Assembly (NCBI RefSeq): GCF_002091635.1
Contig: NZ_BDAC01000034.1
Coordinates: 1 to 48,679 of the forward strand
Reading direction: 5' to 3'
Source of the DNA: Pseudomonas indica NBRC 103045
GTDB taxonomy: Bacteria; Pseudomonadota; Gammaproteobacteria; Pseudomonadales; Pseudomonadaceae
DNA length: 48,679 nt
The notes below the pieces were generated by a model, which was not told the DNA's origin, did not search any database, and was given only the letters and a program-made list of their open reading frames with translations. Every line of letters begins with the position of its first letter. Position 1 is the stretch's first letter. The position numbers were made by a program, and so were the translations under genes. Below are positions 45,224 to 48,679 of the stretch, piece after piece.

Positions 45224-46255
45224 TCAAGCCTTCGGCTCATCCTTGTTCAAGTCCATCACACTCTGTGCGGGTGTGACGGGCTGAACCGGCTCGGGCTCTT
45301 TCGGTGTCACGACCGGTGCTGGCTCGCTCTTCTTGCCGCGCAGACGGGACATGACCCAGCCGCCGATGGCGACGGGGATGATCCAGAACTTCTTCAGCAG
45401 GATCAGGAGCATGGCCAGCAGGCCGGTCTTGGCGGCGACCTTGCCGGCGATCAGCGCGCCCAGGCCGTAGGCGGCGACTTCGTCGAGGTCGGGGTTGAAG
45501 TCGGCGTAGCGGCTGCCCTGGTTGAACTCGGTCATGGCCAGGACTTCCGGCAGGTTGCGCTCGATGTCCGGCAGTTGGTTCATGTTGGCGATGAAGTTCA
45601 GCACCAACACGCCTTTGCGGCCGAGCACGCGGATGTTGTAGTTGAGGGTGTTTTCCTCGGCCTCGCCGAACTTGAGTTCCTTGGCCCAGTGCAGTTTCTT
45701 GCCGGCGGCATCGTAGTGCGGCTTGGCGGCCCAACCGACCAGCTCGACGCTTTCGTAGCCGTTCTCGCTGCGCCAGGTGTTGTCGGCTACGGTGTCTTCT
45801 TTCATGCCCTCGAGCATTTCGTCGTAGTCGATGTCGGCGGCGTCTTCGTCGGAGACGTAGCCACTTTCCTCGTATTCGACGGTGACGGCCCAGGATTCCT
45901 CGGCGAACGGGGAAATGCCGGCCGGCAGGATCATGCCCAGCGGCAGCGTATCGCTCGGCGGGTTGCCCCAGGCCTCGACCAGCACGCGCTCGGCATCCGG
46001 GCCATCGAGGAATACGAAGCGGTCAGAGACGTTGAGGGTCGCCAGGTTATCGCCGATGACGATCTTGCCCTGCTGGAACTTCAGGCTGGCGAGGAATTCT
46101 TCGGGGCTGGGGTATTCCGCCTCTTCGGCGGCTGCCTCATCGGCGTCGACGAGGATTTCCTCGTGGCTTTCCTGAGGCTCTTCGGCGGCGGTATCGGCAA
46201 ACGCAGGGGAAACGCTGACGGCCAACAGACTGGCCAGGATCAATTCCTTGATCAT
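45224..46255 (-). CDS. DUF2167 membrane protein
   Basis: The 343-residue protein has a signal peptide (about 1-20, ending AFADT), an acidic linker and a conserved DUF2167 body (ERVLVEAWGNPP, GMILPAG, WAVTVEYEESGYVSDEDA). A C-terminal membrane segment (LLAMLLILLKKFWIIPVAIGG) and a Pro-rich tail follow. Function is unknown. A rho-independent terminator follows it. It is not part of the lipase operon. Confidence 0.82.
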   Translation of the reverse strand: MIKELILASLLAVSVSPAFADTAAEEPQESHEEILVDADEAAAEEAEYPSPEEFLASLKFQQGKIVIGDNLATLNVSDRFVFLDGPDAERVLVEAWGNPPSDTLPLGMILPAGISPFAEESWAVTVEYEESGYVSDEDAADIDYDEMLEGMKEDTVADNTWRSENGYESVELVGWAAKPHYDAAGKKLHWAKELKFGEAEENTLNYNIRVLGRKGVLVLNFIANMNQLPDIERNLPEVLAMTEFNQGSRYADFNPDLDEVAAYGLGALIAGKVAAKTGLLAMLLILLKKFWIIPVAIGGWVMSRLRGKKSEPAPVVTPKEPEPVQPVTPAQSVMDLNKDEPKA

Positions 46256-46359
46256 CGGAACTTCCTAAGGGTAGGGATAAAGGCGGCTAGTCTAGCAAAA
46301 GGCCACCCGTCAGCGCGGAAACATTTTGCAAAATAGCTCACGCTTTTATCAGCGACGCC

Positions 46360-46485
46360 TCAGCAGCTCCCCAACCCCAACTGCAACAACGCCAGGCCGC
46401 TGTGGCGCCAGCCCCACCAGGCCAGCGCCAGCAGGGCCACACCCAGCAACAGCACGCTGGCCAACCACAGGTGGCCGGCTTTCAT
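46360..46485 (-). CDS. 41-residue membrane peptide coupled to the MFS gene
   Basis: A short frame, ATG 46485 to TGA 46360, encodes 41 residues beginning MKAGHLWLASVLLLGVALL, with one hydrophobic segment, WWGWRHSG and a Cys at the end. Its ATG overlaps the MFS stop codon (ATGA), so it is probably translated by coupling. It resembles small subunits or modulators of transporters, but I know no family. Third gene of the MarR-MFS unit. Confidence 0.6.
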   Translation of the reverse strand: MKAGHLWLASVLLLGVALLALAWWGWRHSGLALLQLGLGSC

Positions 46486-47690
46486 GCCGCGTTACCCGCC
46501 GCCTGCAGGCGCGCCACCGGCCGTTCGCGCACCGGCCAGTTGAGCGCCGCAGCCATCAGGCTGAGCAGGATGGATAGCTGCCAGACCAAGTCGTAGCTGC
46601 CGGTGTGGTCGTACAGGTAGCCGCCCAGCCATCCGCCGAGGAACGCGCCGATCTGGTGGAACAGGAAGACGATGCCGCCCAGCATGGACAGGTTGCGTAC
46701 ACCGAACAGCGTGGCGACGGTGCCGTTGGTCAGTGGGACCGTGGAGAGCCACAGCAGGCCCATGGCGATACCGAAGGCATAGGCGCTCCAGACGGTCAGC
46801 GGCGTCATGATGAATGCCGCGATCACCACCGCGCGTACCAGATAGAGGCCGGTCAGCAGGCGCGGCTTGGACATTCGTCCGCCGAGCCAGCCGGCGATGT
46901 ACGTGCCGAAGATGTTGAACAGCCCCACCAGTGCCAGGACCGTGGTCCCCACCTGCGCCGGCAGGTGCTGGTCGACCAGATAGGCCGGCAGGTGGACGCC
47001 GATGAACACCACCTGGAAGCCGCAGACGAAGAAGCCCAGAGCCAGCAGCCAAAACCCGCTGTGACTGGAGGCCTCGCGCAGCGCCTCGCCGAGGCTCTGT
47101 TCATGGGCCTGCACCGGCAGCGGCCGGTCGCGCAGCATGGCCGCCAGGGGAACGATCAGCGCCACCAGCAGGCCGAGGGCGATCAGCGCAGAGGACCAGC
47201 CGAGCCAGCCGATCAGCCCCAGGGTCCCCGGTAGCATGATGAACTGGCCGAACGAGCCGGCCGCCGCGGCGATGCCCATGCCCATGCTGCGCTTCTCCGG
47301 CGGCAGCGCGCGGCCGACTGCGCCGAGGATGATCGAGAAGGTGGTCCCGGACAGACCGAAACCAATCAGCAGCCCGGCACTCAGCGACAGCGACCAGGGC
47401 GAATCGGCGAAGCCCATCAGCAGCAGACCCAGCCCGTAGAGCACCCCGCCGACCACCACGACACGCATCGCACCCAGGCGGTCGGCCAGGGCGCCGGTGA
47501 AAGGCTGGGTCAGGCCCCAGATCAGGTTCTGCAAGGCAATGGCGAAGGCGAACACTTCGCGCCCCCAGCCGAACTCCGCGCTCATCGGCGGCAGGAACAA
47601 GCCGAAGCCATGGCGGATTCCCAGCGACAGGGCAAGGATCAGGGACCCACCCAGCAGCACCCAGACACTCGCACGCCAGACAGCGTTCAT
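46482..47690 (-). CDS. MFS transporter
   Basis: This 402-residue major facilitator has about twelve hydrophobic segments and the opening IRHGFGLFLPPMSAEFGWGREVF, common in the oxalate/formate antiporter-like and monocarboxylate MFS branch. The substrate is unknown. AAGGAG lies seven bases before ATG 47690. It follows marR on the same strand after 79 bases and overlaps the small peptide gene at its end, giving a MarR-MFS-peptide operon. Confidence 0.85.
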   Translation of the reverse strand: MNAVWRASVWVLLGGSLILALSLGIRHGFGLFLPPMSAEFGWGREVFAFAIALQNLIWGLTQPFTGALADRLGAMRVVVVGGVLYGLGLLLMGFADSPWSLSLSAGLLIGFGLSGTTFSIILGAVGRALPPEKRSMGMGIAAAAGSFGQFIMLPGTLGLIGWLGWSSALIALGLLVALIVPLAAMLRDRPLPVQAHEQSLGEALREASSHSGFWLLALGFFVCGFQVVFIGVHLPAYLVDQHLPAQVGTTVLALVGLFNIFGTYIAGWLGGRMSKPRLLTGLYLVRAVVIAAFIMTPLTVWSAYAFGIAMGLLWLSTVPLTNGTVATLFGVRNLSMLGGIVFLFHQIGAFLGGWLGGYLYDHTGSYDLVWQLSILLSLMAAALNWPVRERPVARLQAAGNAA

Positions 47691-47769
47691 CGCACTCTCC
47701 TTATTGCCGCTCCCGGTCTGCCGCAGACCAGGACGGGCTTATACGGCGCCGCGTGCTGCGGCGCTCCAG

Positions 47770-48183
47770 TCAATCCAGGGTTTCCAACTCTTCCAGCAGC
47801 GCCATCAGTGCCGCACGTTTTTCCGCACCGAGGCGCTCGGCCAGCTCCGCCTGCACGACCTCCCAGGCTTCGCGGGCCCGTTGCAGGCGCGCCCTGCCCT
47901 CGTCGGTCATCAGCACCACGCGATTGCGCTGGTCACTGCAGGCGCCGAGACGAATCAGCCCTTCGCTCTCCAGTACCCGCAGGTTGCGTCCGAGGGTGCT
48001 GCGGTCGAGGCCCATGGCTTCCGCCAGGTTGGTGATGCAGGGTTTGTCCAGCCGTTCCAGATGGCGCAGCAGCGAATATTGGGCAGCCTTGAGGCCGGCG
48101 CCTTCGAGGGCATCGTCATAGCGTTTGGTGACGTTGCGCGCGGCGCGGCGCAGCTTGGTACAGAGGCATTGGGTCGGCAACAT
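47770..48183 (-). CDS. MarR-family transcriptional regulator
   Basis: The 137-residue winged-helix repressor has an HTH near LAEAMGLDRSTLGRNLRVLESEGLI and a wing with SDQRNRVVLMTDEG. Three cysteine sites (Cys6, Cys8, then KPCITN and GACSD) leave room for thiol sensing. It leads the operon with the MFS gene, and a 20-bp palindrome lies just upstream of its ATG. It probably represses its own operon. Confidence 0.87.
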   Translation of the reverse strand: MLPTQCLCTKLRRAARNVTKRYDDALEGAGLKAAQYSLLRHLERLDKPCITNLAEAMGLDRSTLGRNLRVLESEGLIRLGACSDQRNRVVLMTDEGRARLQRAREAWEVVQAELAERLGAEKRAALMALLEELETLD

Positions 48184-48185
48184 GA

Positions 48186-48205
48186 ATGCGTGTATATACC
48201 CGCAT
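48186..48205. promoter_or_regulatory. Likely MarR operator
   Basis: ATGCGTGTATATACCCGCAT is a 20-bp palindrome with one mismatched pair, three bases upstream of the marR start codon. Position and shape (TATATA core) fit a MarR dimer site for autoregulation. Confidence 0.6.
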
Positions 48206-48330
48206 CTGTCGACGCGTCAACCACGACCAAAGTGGAACAAGGGTTGCCCTTCCCCATCCGTCCATTGCCGAGAACCCCGCCAGCGGACTCGGGTCAACCC
48301 TTTATGCCCGAAATCCACGAAGGAGTATTC

Positions 48331-48666
48331 ATGAGCACTCAACGCTACGCATCCTGCATCCAAACCTGCAATGCCTGTGCGGTGGCCTGCGAGCACTGCG
48401 CCGCCGCCTGCCTCCAGGAGGCCATGGTCAAGGACTTGGTGACCTGCATACGACTGGATCGCGACTGTGCCGACATGTGCCGCCTCGCCTCGCGCCTGAT
48501 GTGCCGCGAGAGCGCGCTGGTCGATGAAATCTGCCGCCTCTGCGCCATCGCCTGCCGCGCCTGCGGCCAGGAATGCGCCAAGCACTTGCACGAGCACTGC
48601 CAGCAATGCGCCCAGGCGTGCGAACGTTGTGCCGAAGAGTGCGAGTCGATGGCGAAGGCGGCTTGA
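48331..48666 (+). CDS. Cys-rich four-helix-bundle copper-binding protein (DUF326)
   Basis: The 111-residue protein is rich in Cys (18) and Ala, with repeated CxxC/CxxxC pairs (CIQTCNACAVACEHCAAAC; CQQCAQACERCAEEC). This matches DUF326/Csp-type four-helix bundles that store Cu(I) in their core. No signal peptide, so it is probably cytosolic. GAAGGAG precedes ATG 48331. It is divergent from marR. Confidence 0.8.
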   Translation: MSTQRYASCIQTCNACAVACEHCAAACLQEAMVKDLVTCIRLDRDCADMCRLASRLMCRESALVDEICRLCAIACRACGQECAKHLHEHCQQCAQACERCAEECESMAKAA

Positions 48667-48679
48667 GTCCCGCAAGGTA

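Overview
The window looks like chromosomal DNA of a high-GC Pseudomonas, close to the P. aeruginosa / P. nitroreducens / P. citronellolis group. This is inferred from gene content and order, not from a search: a gbuA-type guanidinobutyrase cluster, aceK, cysK-DUF748-MoxR-VWA, a HIT/amidotransferase/ptrB block, ycgN-ycgL-rnd, a FadL homologue and a lipase-foldase pair. Gene density is high. I see no rRNA, tRNA, insertion sequence, prophage or CRISPR array. Short GGGCGAAT/ATTCGCCC palindromes (REP-like) sit in several gaps.

Layout. 1-128 is the 3' end of an unknown gene. 369-6873 is a plus-strand guanidino-compound catabolic cluster: gbuA, a YjiH-like membrane protein, a ThDP 2-ketoacid decarboxylase, an NCS1 permease and an MBL-fold hydrolase. 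6870-8975 (minus) holds a 37-codon gene resembling the PA1414/SicX locus, a small membrane protein and a second NCS1 permease. 9412-14528 holds aceK, two opposed EamA transporters and cysK. 14641-18361 (plus) holds a DUF748 protein, a MoxR ATPase, a GFA-type zinc protein and a CoxE-like VWA protein.

18411-23947 is a tight six-gene minus-strand operon, divergent from a MocR regulator at 24044-25468. In transcription order it encodes an EamA exporter, a JAMM/Mov34 metalloprotease, a ubiquitin-like (MoaD/ThiS) - E1 (ThiF/MoeB) - rhodanese fusion, a cysteine-synthase-like PLP enzyme, a serine acetyltransferase with an unexplained C-terminal extension, and an AlaX-type tRNA-editing hydrolase. The parts fit a protein-thiocarboxylate pathway making cysteine or a cysteine-like amino acid, with export and tRNA proofreading as possible self-protection. 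The sulfur-carrier Gly-Gly is buried inside the fusion, so it would need cutting, probably by the JAMM protease. This is the most interesting system in the window.

25507-38333 is mostly housekeeping: DUF2937, a class II amidotransferase, HIT, oligopeptidase B, YihY, GNAT, an M1-like peptidase, YcgN, a D-2-hydroxyacid dehydrogenase, YcgL, RNase D, an SMP-30-like protein and a sulfurtransferase. 38586-43017 holds a small hypothetical gene, a FadL-type porin, a LuxR-type response regulator and a convergent hybrid histidine kinase. The kinase gene is the last member of an apparent lipase-foldase-kinase operon (45052 to 41215). The right end holds a DUF2167 protein, a MarR-MFS-41-aa peptide operon with a palindrome in front of marR, and a Cys-rich four-helix copper-binding protein.
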